In this document: one piece after another, positions 42,563 to 51,729 of the stretch
How the letters are laid out: each line of letters starts with the position of its first letter
How positions within the stretch are numbered: the first letter of the stretch is position 1
Source of the DNA: Gilliamella sp. Pra-s52
GTDB taxonomy: Bacteria > Pseudomonadota > Gammaproteobacteria > Enterobacterales > Orbaceae
Reading direction: 5' to 3'
Assembly: GCF_009795805.1 (NCBI RefSeq)
Contig: NZ_WTEY01000011.1
Location: forward strand, 1-64,000
Length of the DNA stretch: 64,000 nt
The notes under the pieces: model-generated
Databases searched by the model: none
Seen by the model: only the letters and a program-made list of their open reading frames with translations
Told to the model about the DNA's origin: nothing
Translations under genes and position numbers: made by a program

Positions 42563-44266
42563 ATGCCCTACACTAAACATAACTTGATTAAGTCTTTATT
42601 TTTTATTGTTTTTATTTTAATAAATCAACAAGTTCTTGCTGACGAAAACATAAAACAAAAATTAGAAGCTGGCGCAGTGGCTTCGCCCGATTATTATGGT
42701 GCAATGGCTGCACAGGAAATATTAAAAAAGGGGGGCAATGCGGCTGATGCAGCAGTTGCTACTGCTTTTGCGCTTGCTGTGACTTATCCTGAAGCGGGTA
42801 ATATTGGTGGTGGCGGTTTTATGACTCTTTGGATGGATGGACAGCCTTATTTTATTGATTATAGAGAGGTTGCACCCGCTCAAGCTAATAAAGATATGTA
42901 TCTTGATGAGCATAAAGATGTGATCCCTAATTTAAGTTTATATTCTCACAAAGCATCAGGCGTTCCAGGAACTGTTGCAGGTATGTGGGCTGTACATCAA
43001 CGTTTTGGTAAATTATCTTGGAAAGATGTCATGGCACCAGCTATTCATTTTGCCAATGAAGGATTTACTGTAGATAAACAACTTATTAAACGTTATCAAG
43101 AAACATTAGAGGTGGCACCTGCTAATGGTCACTTTAAGCAATATTTTGGTTCTATGCAAGCAGGAAAGCTATTTAAACAACCTGAACTTGGCAAAGTATT
43201 AGAGCGTATTGCAAATCAAGGTAGTGATGGTTTTTATAAAGGTGAAACAGCTAAGTTAGTAGCCCAACAAATGAAAGAAAATGATGGACTAATTAGCGAA
43301 AATGATCTGGCAAATTATCAAGCTAAATGGCGTACACCTTTAGTTGCTAATTGGCAAAATATGAAGGTTGTTACTGCACCACCACCAAGTTCTGGCGGTG
43401 TTGGTTTGATTCAACTATTATTAATGAAACAAGACCTTGCTAAAGATTTTAAAAATGTAAAAGTAAATTCAGCACAATATATTCACTTATTGGCCGAAAT
43501 CGAAAAACGTGTTTTTGCTGATCGCGCTGAATATATGGGAGATCCTGATTTTATTACTGTTCCTGTAGAGAAATTAATTGATCCTAATTATGTTGAAGAA
43601 AGAGCGAAACAAGTTAATCCAAAAGCGATTTCTGTTACTGAACAAGTTAAACCTGGTTTAGATAATGATCGTGAAAAATTACAGACAACCCATTTTTCGA
43701 TTATCGATAAATGGGGTAATGCGGTATCAAATACTTACACACTCAATGGTTGGTTTGGCTCTGCAGTTGTCGTAAAAGGAACAGGTATTATACTAAATAA
43801 TGAAATGGATGATTTCAGTAGTAAACCTGGTGTGGCGAATCAATTTGGCGTGGTTGGTAAAGATGCCAATGCGATAGAGCCTAATAAACGTCCGTTATCT
43901 TCAATGACGCCGAGTATTTTTATTAAAAATAACGATGTAGCGATGGTTATTGGTACACCGGGTGGCTCAAGAATTTTTACATCAATATTCCAAGTTGTCA
44001 CCAATGTTTTTGATAATCATATGTCATTAAAAGCAGCAATCGATGCTCCTCGGTATCATCATCAACTATTGCCAGCTAATCTAATTTTTATTGAACGCTT
44101 TCAAAATAAAGTGCCCGAAGAGTTAAAAGACAAACTTAAACAGATGGGTTATCATTTTAAACAGCAAGATTTTAGTGGTGATATTCAAGCTATAAAAATT
44201 ACTGATAATAAACTCGAAGCTGTATCGGATATTCGAGGTAGAGGTAAATCAATTATTGTAAAATAG
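42563..44266 (+). CDS. ggt: gamma-glutamyltranspeptidase, periplasmic
   Basis: A self-processing N-terminal nucleophile hydrolase of 567 aa acting on glutathione and other gamma-glutamyl compounds. It has a signal peptide (about 1-26, ending VLA). Autocleavage would occur before T375 in TTHFSIIDKWGN, separating large and small subunits. GGSRIFTSI and PLSSMTPS form the active site. A strong GGAGG site precedes the ATG. It is monocistronic, with a bidirectional terminator directly after it. Confidence 0.95.
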   Translation: MPYTKHNLIKSLFFIVFILINQQVLADENIKQKLEAGAVASPDYYGAMAAQEILKKGGNAADAAVATAFALAVTYPEAGNIGGGGFMTLWMDGQPYFIDYREVAPAQANKDMYLDEHKDVIPNLSLYSHKASGVPGTVAGMWAVHQRFGKLSWKDVMAPAIHFANEGFTVDKQLIKRYQETLEVAPANGHFKQYFGSMQAGKLFKQPELGKVLERIANQGSDGFYKGETAKLVAQQMKENDGLISENDLANYQAKWRTPLVANWQNMKVVTAPPPSSGGVGLIQLLLMKQDLAKDFKNVKVNSAQYIHLLAEIEKRVFADRAEYMGDPDFITVPVEKLIDPNYVEERAKQVNPKAISVTEQVKPGLDNDREKLQTTHFSIIDKWGNAVSNTYTLNGWFGSAVVVKGTGIILNNEMDDFSSKPGVANQFGVVGKDANAIEPNKRPLSSMTPSIFIKNNDVAMVIGTPGGSRIFTSIFQVVTNVFDNHMSLKAAIDAPRYHHQLLPANLIFIERFQNKVPEELKDKLKQMGYHFKQQDFSGDIQAIKITDNKLEAVSDIRGRGKSIIVK

Positions 44267-44268
44267 AT

Positions 44269-44353
44269 AATAAAAACCCGTCATAATGACGGGTTTTTTG
44301 TGTTTGTTGTTTGATGATTATTCAGGAATAATATCAACAATAACCTTAGCAAA
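44269..44353. repeat. duplicated rplI 3' end with terminator
   Basis: This segment is a diverged direct copy (over 80% by eye) of 46547-46633, the rplI terminator plus its last codons. Read on the minus strand, it encodes [11 protein letters not shown] and stop, exactly as the real rplI C-terminus. The hairpin CCCGTCA (44277-44283) with TGACGGG (44287-44293) now also serves as the ggt terminator. It marks one side of a 2.2-kb segment holding the esterase, chaB and YciI-like genes. Confidence 0.85.
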
Positions 44354-44380
44354 TTGGGTTAAACAAGTATCGGTATAATA
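44318..44380 (-). pseudogene. rplI: rplI 3' fragment
   Basis: The last 11 codons of ribosomal protein L9 ([11 protein letters not shown], stop at 44318-44320) are preserved in the minus orientation. Upstream codons (TDTCLTQ) no longer match L9. There is no start, so it is a dead fragment, not a second L9 gene. The complete copy is at 46599-47048. Confidence 0.8.
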
Positions 44381-44569
44381 GTTATTATTTCAATATTTAG
44401 ATACCAAGGCTTAGCCTATATTGGCAAAACAATCAGCCTAGATAAGTGTGTTGAGGAGGAAAACAAAATAGTCGAATGGAAAATGAAAAGACATTTTGTT
44501 GTTAATTTAAATAAATAAGATAAATCCAGACTAGCATGTATTATAGCTAGTCTGTTTAGGTTATTTAAC

Positions 44570-45559
44570 TTAAAGTGAATCTTCTATCTTTTTAATGTCT
44601 TCTTGCGTAAAAGTAATGTTTGTCTTTTCACTAGTATCGTTAATTATCTTTTGACTAATTAACTCGGTGATTGGGTAGATAATAGTAAAATGATCGCCAC
44701 CTTTAATCATATTTGAGTAAAAAGGAATATTTTTATCTTTTGCCATAGACGATAGAATATTGAAGTCTGTGCTGTAATATTTTTCACCTTCAAAGTAAAA
44801 AGTAGGTGTTTTGATTGATTCAATAAAAAAGCCGAGTGATCTAAGTTTAAATTCTTCGGCGTTAGTTGTATCAAAAGGCAAGAATGACATATCAGCGTTA
44901 CCCCACCATTTTTTGACATCACTTACACCACCCAAAGAAAAGATAGCCCTAAATCCTGTTAAAAGTTCGCTAGTTAATAAAACGCGAGTACCACCAGTGC
45001 TATGCCCTGCTAGGTAAATTCTATTAGCATCAACATAAGGTTGGGCTGCTAAAAATTGACGAGCTTTTTCTAAATCATCAATTTCGCCAAAAAACATCTC
45101 GTCTTGTCCAGGATTACCACTTTCACCTCTAAAGCTTGGTAACATTAGAATTAATCCAGCTTTTCGAAAGGCACTACCAGTTTGATCGTTTGTTTTTGGT
45201 GCAGGAGACCAAAAATCATCACCTCCCTGTCCACCAAATCCGCCACTAATCCAAATCACGGCAGGATGTTTTTTTCCATCTTTAGGATCTGGTGTTAAAT
45301 ACGCTGACATATCACCATCTTTTGCTGGATAATAGACTAATGAAAAAATATCTTTAGGTGGAATAGGTGGTTTTTCATTATAATCCTTTGGATTGACAAT
45401 TTTAGTTTTAAAGTTAGTTCTTGCTTCTTGCAAACTAACTCTGCTTTGATGTATTGCGTTTGATTTTTCAAATGAATTATTAGCGAGTATTGATAATGGA
45501 AATAGAGCTATAGCAATAACAGCAGTACGAATAATTGTGCGTGTGTTTTTTTTAATCAT
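44570..45559 (-). CDS. secreted alpha/beta hydrolase (esterase-like)
   Basis: A 329-aa alpha/beta-hydrolase with a signal peptide (about 1-27, ending ILA). The nucleophile elbow is GHSTGG, the oxyanion region has WISGGFGGQGGDDF, and a likely catalytic His lies in GGDHFTII near the C-terminus. This layout fits esterases/peptidases of the prolyl-oligopeptidase-like group. Substrate unknown. It lies inside the block bracketed by the two rplI-end copies and is read opposite to ggt and chaB. Confidence 0.78.
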   Translation of the reverse strand: MIKKNTRTIIRTAVIAIALFPLSILANNSFEKSNAIHQSRVSLQEARTNFKTKIVNPKDYNEKPPIPPKDIFSLVYYPAKDGDMSAYLTPDPKDGKKHPAVIWISGGFGGQGGDDFWSPAPKTNDQTGSAFRKAGLILMLPSFRGESGNPGQDEMFFGEIDDLEKARQFLAAQPYVDANRIYLAGHSTGGTRVLLTSELLTGFRAIFSLGGVSDVKKWWGNADMSFLPFDTTNAEEFKLRSLGFFIESIKTPTFYFEGEKYYSTDFNILSSMAKDKNIPFYSNMIKGGDHFTIIYPITELISQKIINDTSEKTNITFTQEDIKKIEDSL

Positions 45560-45749
45560 TTCTTTCCTTAAATCTTTAATTTTAATGAAAAATATCTTAT
45601 AAAATAAGACAGTATATTTTAGGCATTTTTAGTTCTTTAGCAATAAATAGATATAGGTATGGTAATGAAGTAAGTAAAATATTGTTACTTTTCCTGTTAT
45701 CATTTTAAATGTTTCACCTTCAAAACTAAATTATGAGGAGGAATATGAT

Positions 45750-45977
45750 ATGCCATATAAAAAACGTGAAGATTTACCTGATTCAGTGCGCCATGTTTTA
45801 CCTGAACATGCGCAGGATATTTTTAAGGAAGCGTTTAATAGTGCGATTAAAGAATACCAAGATCCACGTAAACGGCGTGATAATAGCAATCCTGAAACAA
45901 TTGTTTTTAAAGTGGCTTGGGCGGCTGTTGAAAAGGTTTACCACAAAGATGAAGAGGGTAAATGGGTGGCTAAATAG
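45750..45977 (+). CDS. chaB: ChaB family protein
   Basis: A 75-aa ChaB-domain protein matching the E. coli ChaB pattern (LPDSVRHVLPEHAQDIFKEA, VAWAAVEKVY). Named as a cation transport regulator because E. coli chaB neighbours chaA; its actual function is unsettled. ATG 45750 has AGGAGG nine bases upstream. No chaA is nearby. Confidence 0.92.
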   Translation: MPYKKREDLPDSVRHVLPEHAQDIFKEAFNSAIKEYQDPRKRRDNSNPETIVFKVAWAAVEKVYHKDEEGKWVAK

Positions 45978-46086
45978 TTGAGTAGTAACCATAAATTGCT
46001 AATTATAAATAATGGATTTATAATCAATTTGATTAATAATTTGAGCTGTTTATAGGGCTGGTTTTGTATATTATGGAGATCTTATT

Positions 46087-46371
46087 ATGTTCGTATTTAC
46101 TCTCACCTATATTAAACCCATTAATGAAGTTGAAAAATATTTACAGCAGCATATTGCGTATTTTAAAGATTATTATCACTCAGGACATTTTATTGCATCA
46201 GGACGAAAAGTGCCTCGTACGGGTGGTGTGATTCTTTGTCGTGCTGAGAATAAAGAACAAGCACTTGCAATATTGCAAAAAGATCCATTCTATATTCAGC
46301 AAATTGCTAAGTATGATATTATTGAATTTGTACCGTCAAAACATGCCAAGGGTTTCGAGGCGTTTATTTAA
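46087..46371 (+). CDS. YciI-like (YCII domain) protein
   Basis: A 94-aa YCII-related protein with an alpha/beta ferredoxin-like fold. The conserved histidine region HIAYFKDYYHSGHFIASG and the KDPFY segment are typical. The family's biochemical role is mostly unknown; active-site His-Asp pairs have been suggested. It lies between chaB and the rplI terminator and is convergent with rplI. Confidence 0.85.
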   Translation: MFVFTLTYIKPINEVEKYLQQHIAYFKDYYHSGHFIASGRKVPRTGGVILCRAENKEQALAILQKDPFYIQQIAKYDIIEFVPSKHAKGFEAFI

Positions 46372-46546
46372 TAATCTTTGCTTGAAATATTTGAACTTCA
46401 GTATTCAATTTCGTATTGAAACCTCTTCTTTAATATTATAAAAATTGGCTGATTTAATAAATCCGCTGAATCCACAATTAGATGTGATCAATATTTAAAT
46501 AAGCTAATTTTTATGAATCTAAAATAACAATTTTTTATATATTAAC

Positions 46547-46633
46547 AATAAAAAAACCCGTCATGATGACGGGTTTTTTTGTATTTATTATTGGATGATT
46601 ATTCAGGAATAATATCAACAATAACTTTAGCAA
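46547..46633. repeat. rplI end and terminator, repeat partner
   Basis: This is the original of the 85-bp direct repeat described at 44269. It combines the terminator (46557-46573) and the last codons of rplI. Confidence 0.85.
46551..46580 (-). terminator. terminator after rplI
   Basis: CCCGTCA (46557-46563) pairs with TGACGGG (46567-46573), with A/T runs on both sides, so it works in both directions. It ends the rpsF-priB-rpsR-rplI operon and the convergent YciI-like gene. Confidence 0.85.
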
Positions 46634-47048
46634 AAGCTTCGCTGTGTACTTGGAATAACACTTCGTGTTCACCAGTTGTACGTAATACACCATTTGGTAA
46701 GCGAACTTCGCTTTTTGATACTTGAATACCACGAGCTTTAACTGCATCAGCGATATCACGCGTACCGATTGAACCAAATAATTTACCTTCATCACCAGCT
46801 TTAGAAGTAATAGTTACTTTACCAAGTGCATTGATTTGAGCAACGCGTTCTTCAGCTGCTTTTAAAGTTTCAGCAAGTTTTGCTTCTAATTCAGCACGAC
46901 GAGCTTCAAAAAATTCGATGTTCTTTTTAGTCGCTGCTACTGCTTTACCTTGTGGAATCAGAAAGTTACGCGCATAACCCGCTTTAACATTAACTTGATC
47001 ACCTAAGCTGCCTAAATTAGCAACTTTGTCGAGTAAAATAATTTGCAT
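46599..47048 (-). CDS. rplI: 50S ribosomal protein L9
   Basis: 149 aa, the full L9 length. N-terminal [13 protein letters not shown] and the [11 protein letters not shown] motif bind 23S rRNA; the long central helix and C-terminal domain (KVIVDIIPE) are intact. It is the last gene of the conserved operon. Confidence 0.98.
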   Translation of the reverse strand: MQIILLDKVANLGSLGDQVNVKAGYARNFLIPQGKAVAATKKNIEFFEARRAELEAKLAETLKAAEERVAQINALGKVTITSKAGDEGKLFGSIGTRDIADAVKARGIQVSKSEVRLPNGVLRTTGEHEVLFQVHSEAFAKVIVDIIPE

Positions 47049-47070
47049 TATATGTTCCCTCTGTTGCTAA

Positions 47071-47298
47071 TTACTGATGGTTGTCAGTGTATGGTAATAA
47101 TGCCAAGTAACGAGCGCGTTTGATTGCGCGAGCTAGTTGACGTTGGTATTTTGCGCTAGTACCTGTGATACGGCTTGGTACAATTTTACCACTTTCTGTG
47201 ATATAGCTTTTTAATAAAGAAACATCTTTATAATCAATTTCTTTAACGCCTTCTGCAGTAAAACGGCAGAATTTGCGACGACGGAAATAACGTGCCAT
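47071..47298 (-). CDS. rpsR: 30S ribosomal protein S18
   Basis: 75 aa, standard bacterial S18 ([29 protein letters not shown] type sequence). It pairs with S6 on the small-subunit platform. It lies 4 bp after priB and 22 bp before rplI. Confidence 0.98.
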   Translation of the reverse strand: MARYFRRRKFCRFTAEGVKEIDYKDVSLLKSYITESGKIVPSRITGTSAKYQRQLARAIKRARYLALLPYTDNHQ

Positions 47299-47302
47299 TT
47301 GG

Positions 47303-47611
47303 CTATTCTCCTAATAGTTTAATTTGGTCAGCATGTAAAACAAGTTGGCTTGTTTTGTTGCGTTTAGTGTGGGTGCTTATAAATCCACTAACTAAAACGT
47401 TGCTGCCTTTTTTTATGTAACTTAACTCATGTTGTCCACTGGCTATGACGGGCATGACGCACCATGCTTGCCTTGTGAGTTCTGCTTCAATTTGTTCAGA
47501 AACATGTTCTAAATAAAACTGGCAGTGCGATATCCCACTTGGACTGACTTTTCGTATCGGGGTTTTGACAACAATTCCCGATAACGTTAAACGATTATTC
47601 TTCGGAATCAT
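47303..47611 (-). CDS. priB: primosomal replication protein N (PriB)
   Basis: A single-stranded DNA-binding OB-fold protein, 102 aa from ATG 47611 (E. coli 104), active in PriA-dependent replication restart. I chose 47611 because NRLTLSGIV aligns with the E. coli N-terminus and because it overlaps the rpsF stop by 17 bp. [13 protein letters not shown] is the hallmark. Its presence supports a gammaproteobacterial host. Confidence 0.96.
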   Translation of the reverse strand: MIPKNNRLTLSGIVVKTPIRKVSPSGISHCQFYLEHVSEQIEAELTRQAWCVMPVIASGQHELSYIKKGSNVLVSGFISTHTKRNKTSQLVLHADQIKLLGE

Positions 47612-47978
47612 CGTCCATGTTTGTTTCGTTAAAATCTTCATCAGAGCTACGACGCTCATCTTTCGCTTTTAACATTGGTGAAGTTTCAGTTACAGCATGT
47701 TTAGTACGCATAATTAAACTGCGAATTACCGCATCATTAAAACGGAAGTTATCTTCAAGTTCGTTAACCGCTTCTTGAGTTGCTTCAACATTCATTAACA
47801 CATAATGTGCTTTGTGCAGTTTTTCGATAGGATAGGCTAATTGACGACGACCCCAATCTTCTAGTCGATGGATTTTGCCACCATCAGTGGTTAACGTACC
47901 AGTATAACGTTCAATCATACCCGGTACTTGTTCACTTTGATCTGGGTGAACCATAAATACTATTTCGTAATGACGCAT
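47595..47978 (-). CDS. rpsF: 30S ribosomal protein S6
   Basis: 127 aa with the [17 protein letters not shown] start and an acidic C-terminal tail ([15 protein letters not shown]), like the E. coli tail that is extended by RimK. A GGGAG site precedes the ATG. First gene of the operon; its upstream region may fold as an S6:S18-binding leader. Confidence 0.98.
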   Translation of the reverse strand: MRHYEIVFMVHPDQSEQVPGMIERYTGTLTTDGGKIHRLEDWGRRQLAYPIEKLHKAHYVLMNVEATQEAVNELEDNFRFNDAVIRSLIMRTKHAVTETSPMLKAKDERRSSDEDFNETNMDDDSEE

Positions 47979-47989
47979 TATCGCTCCCT

Positions 47990-48075
47990 ACGGATTAATC
48001 AGCTTTCTGTCGGGGCAACCGCAACCCATTGAAAGCAAGGAACATGAAAATAGGCGGTTGAAATCGACGGGGCAT
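47990..48075 (-). promoter_or_regulatory. possible S6:S18 autoregulatory leader
   Basis: In the rpsF 5' leader, two stems compete: GCTTTC with GAAAGC (48002-48007 and 48031-48036) and CAACCGC with GCGGTTG (48016-48022 and 48054-48060). A CCGA motif lies between them (GCCCCGACAG on the transcript strand). S6:S18 leaders known in other bacteria use a CCG-containing loop, so this is a candidate. It needs a covariance model hit to be accepted. Confidence 0.35.
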
Positions 48076-48191
48076 TATATATCAAGTTATTGGATTTGAC
48101 AATGAATATGTCAAGATTTTTGGTAAGACTGTGTCGCTTTTAGTTGATAGGAAGTATCTGTTTTTATAAATGTTTTTATGAAAACCTTTTT

Positions 48192-48232
48192 AAAAACTTC
48201 AATAAAATCAATACCTTTTCTGACCGATTTTT
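48192..48232 (+). repeat. dispersed intergenic repeat, copy C
   Basis: A copy of the four-member repeat, AACTTCAATAAAATCAATA followed by a slightly changed CCTTTTCTGACCG. It sits between divergent rpsF and hinT. Confidence 0.75.
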
Positions 48233-48364
48233 GTGGTTGTAAAAATGCGTTGTAAAATGTAACGATTTCTATACATTTTTGTTAGTAAAATATGATATGC
48301 TTTCGCGCAATGGAATTGGTATTAGTAGATGTTTGTATAACTATATATTAAGAGGAAAGGTTTG

Positions 48365-48712
48365 ATGGCTCAAGAAACTATTTTTAGCAAAATTATTCGA
48401 CAAGAAATTCCCGCTGATATTGTTTTTCAGGATGATAAGGTGACAGCATTTCGTGATATTTCTCCCCAAGCGCCGACTCATGTGTTGATTATTCCAAATA
48501 AACTGATTCCAACCGTTAATGATATTCAAGAAGAAGATGAAGCTATTCTTGGGCATATGATGGTGGTTGCTGCTAAAATCGCCAAGCAAGAAGGCATTGA
48601 CGAAAGCGGTTATCGTTTAATTATGAATTGTAATAAAGATGCAGGGCAAGAGGTTTTCCATCTTCATATGCATTTATTAGGCGGTAAAAATTTAGGTCGA
48701 TTAATAGGTTAA
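48365..48712 (+). CDS. hinT: purine nucleoside phosphoramidase (HIT family)
   Basis: A HIT-domain protein of 115 aa. The histidine triad HLHMH is near the C-terminus, preceded by GQEVFH. It hydrolyses adenosine 5'-phosphoramidate and related adducts. I use ATG 48365; a TTG one codon earlier is in frame. AGAGGAAAGG lies upstream. It starts the hinT-lpoB-nagZ-tyrR run. Confidence 0.94.
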   Translation: MAQETIFSKIIRQEIPADIVFQDDKVTAFRDISPQAPTHVLIIPNKLIPTVNDIQEEDEAILGHMMVVAAKIAKQEGIDESGYRLIMNCNKDAGQEVFHLHMHLLGGKNLGRLIG

Positions 48713-48719
48713 TCATAAT

Positions 48720-49370
48720 ATGAAACAGATCAAGCGTATATTTGTTGTTAGCTCATTAGCTTTTTTGTTGGCGGGTTGTCATCTTCTTGGAAACTCTCAA
48801 AAAGCCGAAGTAAAACCGCCTGTTGATGTTAATCAACCTGATGATACAGGCGTGATTGAAACGCCACCGCAAATTGTTCGACAAACTGATTGGCATTCAA
48901 TATTGTCGCCATTTATCAGTAAATTAGTGACCTCATCATCTTTAGACTCAGATAATAAATTGCTTTTAATTAGTGATATTCAAAACCGCAGTGGTGATTA
49001 TTTGGCTAGTAATAAAATTGATGATGTATTGCATCAATTAATGCATAAACAAAACACGTTCACGGTAGTTGATCAACAAGCAATAAGCCAAGCTAAACAA
49101 TCACTAGGTATTTCGGCTGATGACAAGCTTGTATCACGAGGTAAGATGATTGGTCTAGCTAAATCGATAAATGCAAATTATGTCCTCTTTACAACAATTT
49201 ATAAAGTGCCAAGTGAAAGTACTGATGCCGATTTAGCTATGGAATTACTTTCAACAAAAAGTGGCGAAATCCTAACTAGAGTTGCGTCGAAAGATTTTCC
49301 AAAACCGTCTGATAGCAATAGTAATGCCAATAGTAATACACAATCAAAGCAAATCGGAGATAATCAATAA
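48720..49370 (+). CDS. lpoB: penicillin-binding protein activator LpoB
   Basis: An outer-membrane lipoprotein of 216 aa, with lipobox LLAGC (C20). A low-complexity proline-containing linker follows, and then a TolB-N-like globular domain (LLISDIQNRSGDYL, VLFTTIY). It stimulates PBP1b peptidoglycan synthesis. Gene order hinT-lpoB-nagZ resembles E. coli, where ycfL and thiK are also present. Its stop overlaps the nagZ start by 1 bp. Confidence 0.88.
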   Translation: MKQIKRIFVVSSLAFLLAGCHLLGNSQKAEVKPPVDVNQPDDTGVIETPPQIVRQTDWHSILSPFISKLVTSSSLDSDNKLLLISDIQNRSGDYLASNKIDDVLHQLMHKQNTFTVVDQQAISQAKQSLGISADDKLVSRGKMIGLAKSINANYVLFTTIYKVPSESTDADLAMELLSTKSGEILTRVASKDFPKPSDSNSNANSNTQSKQIGDNQ

Positions 49371-50413
49371 TGGGGCCGTTGTTGATTGATGTTGATGGTT
49401 TAACATTGACCCAAGACGATAAAAAGCTGTTACAAAATCCATTGGTGGCAGGGGTAATTTTATTTAGTCGAAATTACCAAAACCCTACGCAACTAGCCGA
49501 ATTAATTAAACAAATTAGATCAGCTAGCTCACAACGTTTGTTAATTTCGGTCGATCATGAGGGGGGGCGCGTTCAGCGATTTAGAGAGGGGTTTACGGCA
49601 ATTCCTCCTGCGCAATCGTTTGCGGTATTTAATGATCTTGAACAAGCAAAGTCTTTGGCTTTTGATGCGGGTTGGGTTCTTGCTATGGAGCTAATTGCGT
49701 TTGATATTGATCTAAGCTATGCCCCTGTTGTAGATTTGGGACATGATTGTCTAGCCATTGGTACACGTTCATTTCATCAAGATGCTGATATTGCTTATCA
49801 AGTTGCTTCTGCCATGATTGATGGTATGCATGCTGCAGGGATGAAGACAACTGGCAAGCATTTTCCAGGGCATGGACATGTGATTGCCGATTCGCATAAA
49901 GAAACGCCTGTTGATCATCGTGAAAAATCGTTGATTGAGCACGATATGCAGATTTTTGCGAAGCTTATTGCTAATAAACAACTCGATGCGATTATGCCTG
50001 CTCATGTGATTTATCCTGCCTTTAATGATAAACCAGCGAGCGGTTCGTCATTTTGGCTTAAAACTGTGTTGCGCAATCAATTGCAGTTTGAGGGGGTGAT
50101 CTTTTCAGATGATTTATCTATGGAAGGCGCTTCAGTAATGGGCAATCATGCTGAGCGAGCGCAGGCTGCGTTATCGGCTGGTTGTGATCTCCTTTTGACT
50201 TGTAATAATCGGCAGGGGACGATGGCTATTTTAGAGCAATTAATGGCGTTAGATAAGGTTAGTCCGCTAACATCAGATAAAGCAAAATGCTTATTAACCC
50301 GTACTAAAATCACTTATGCTGAATTAATAAAAAATCCTAAGTGGCAAAATCGCCGTGATAATTTAATCAAACTTAATGAGAAGTGGGCAAATTATGCAAG
50401 TAGCCATCATTGA
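49370..50413 (+). CDS. nagZ: beta-N-acetylhexosaminidase (cell wall recycling)
   Basis: A GH3 enzyme of 347 aa that removes GlcNAc from anhydro-muropeptides in the cytosol. The catalytic loop KHFPGHGHVIADSHKE holds the His-Asp pair, and FSDDLSMEG holds the nucleophile aspartate. It overlaps lpoB by 1 bp and tyrR by 20 bp. Confidence 0.95.
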   Translation: MGPLLIDVDGLTLTQDDKKLLQNPLVAGVILFSRNYQNPTQLAELIKQIRSASSQRLLISVDHEGGRVQRFREGFTAIPPAQSFAVFNDLEQAKSLAFDAGWVLAMELIAFDIDLSYAPVVDLGHDCLAIGTRSFHQDADIAYQVASAMIDGMHAAGMKTTGKHFPGHGHVIADSHKETPVDHREKSLIEHDMQIFAKLIANKQLDAIMPAHVIYPAFNDKPASGSSFWLKTVLRNQLQFEGVIFSDDLSMEGASVMGNHAERAQAALSAGCDLLLTCNNRQGTMAILEQLMALDKVSPLTSDKAKCLLTRTKITYAELIKNPKWQNRRDNLIKLNEKWANYASSHH

Positions 50414-51635
50414 AATTGATCATCATCAACATCTGATTGCGTGTAATGATACCGCTAAGGTGTTGTTGGGGCATAAGGCTTTGGTATTAAAACAACCTTT
50501 TGATTATCAATCGATTTTTAGTTTTGATCATACCGTTAATATTGATGAGCAAGATGATACGATTATTGTTTTAAATTCTCAGTATTTTTTATTGCAAAAG
50601 GTGATGGAATCATCCAAAACAGTATTTATTTTACAATCCATTGATTATTTAAAAAGACACTTATCAAAAATAACCGTGGCAGCTTGCCATGCTTTTGATA
50701 TCTTTGCGACCCAAAGCGTGGTTATGCAAAAACTCATAGCACAAGCGAAAGTGTTTTCTATACAGCGAGAACCGTTATTAATATCTGGCGAAACAGGTAC
50801 TGGTAAGGATTTATTGGCTAAAGCTTGTCATCAATATAGCCCCCGTGGTGATCAGACTTTTTTAGCCTTAAATTGTGCAGCCATGCCTGATGATGTCGTT
50901 GAAAGTGAGTTATACGGTCATGCAGCAGGCGCTTACCCTGGCGCAATTGAGAGCAAAAAAGGCTTTTTTGAACAAGCCAATGGTGGCTCAGTATTGCTTG
51001 ATGGTATTGATGAGATGTCGTTTCAAATGCAAACTAAGTTATTGCGTTTTATCAACGATGGCTATTTTCGTCGTGTAGGGGATGATAACGAGGTTTATGT
51101 CGATGTTAGAATCATTTGCGCAACGAAAGTGGATTTAGCCGATTTGGTCGAACAAGGAAAATTTAGAAAAGATCTTTATTATAGACTAAATGTGTTGTCG
51201 CTTAATCTACCTTCTTTACAAGAACGCAAAGATGATATAGTTCAACTTACTAGTATTTTTGTGAATGAATTTGCCAATAAACAAGACATCACACCACCAA
51301 TAGTTGACGATAATGCTATTGATTATTTGAAGCGTTATTCATGGCCGGGTAATGTAAGGCAACTTAAAAATATCCTTTATTCTACATTGGCACAATTGAA
51401 AACGCCTAAACTAACGGCTAAAGATATCGTATTACCAACTTCGATGCCATCGCAATTGTCTTGGACTAACGATATTGAAAATAAAACGTTAGATCAAATG
51501 ACCAAACAATTTGAGAAAGAGGTTTTATTAAAACTCTACGACGAATATCCCAGCTCAAGAAAACTTGCCAAAAGATTAGGTGTATCGCATACGGCGATAG
51601 CGAATAAGTTACGGGATTATGGGATAGGGCGGTAA
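50394..51635 (+). CDS. tyrR: TyrR-type regulator lacking the ACT domain
   Basis: 413 aa from ATG 50394 (an ATG six codons earlier is possible). It has a short PAS-like N-terminus, then an AAA+ domain (Walker A SGETGTGKD; GHAAGAYPGA where sigma54 activators have GAFTGA) and a C-terminal HTH (YPSSRKLAKRLGVSHTAIANKL) nearly identical to E. coli TyrR. The roughly 90-residue N-terminal ACT domain of E. coli TyrR (513 aa) is missing, so aromatic amino acid sensing must differ. Overlaps nagZ by 20 bp. Confidence 0.88.
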   Translation: MQVAIIEIDHHQHLIACNDTAKVLLGHKALVLKQPFDYQSIFSFDHTVNIDEQDDTIIVLNSQYFLLQKVMESSKTVFILQSIDYLKRHLSKITVAACHAFDIFATQSVVMQKLIAQAKVFSIQREPLLISGETGTGKDLLAKACHQYSPRGDQTFLALNCAAMPDDVVESELYGHAAGAYPGAIESKKGFFEQANGGSVLLDGIDEMSFQMQTKLLRFINDGYFRRVGDDNEVYVDVRIICATKVDLADLVEQGKFRKDLYYRLNVLSLNLPSLQERKDDIVQLTSIFVNEFANKQDITPPIVDDNAIDYLKRYSWPGNVRQLKNILYSTLAQLKTPKLTAKDIVLPTSMPSQLSWTNDIENKTLDQMTKQFEKEVLLKLYDEYPSSRKLAKRLGVSHTAIANKLRDYGIGR

Positions 51636-51729
51636 TAAATTTATCTTTATCTATATTGTAACAAAAAGAAATATAACAAGTAATATGACATATACATTAA
51701 TATGATTCTATTCAACTAAATTAACTTAT

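Noticed and set aside
45733-45981. 82-aa frame overlapping chaB
   Set aside because: It starts inside the chaB ribosome binding site, and its frame is a shadow; the ChaB protein itself is clearly recognisable.
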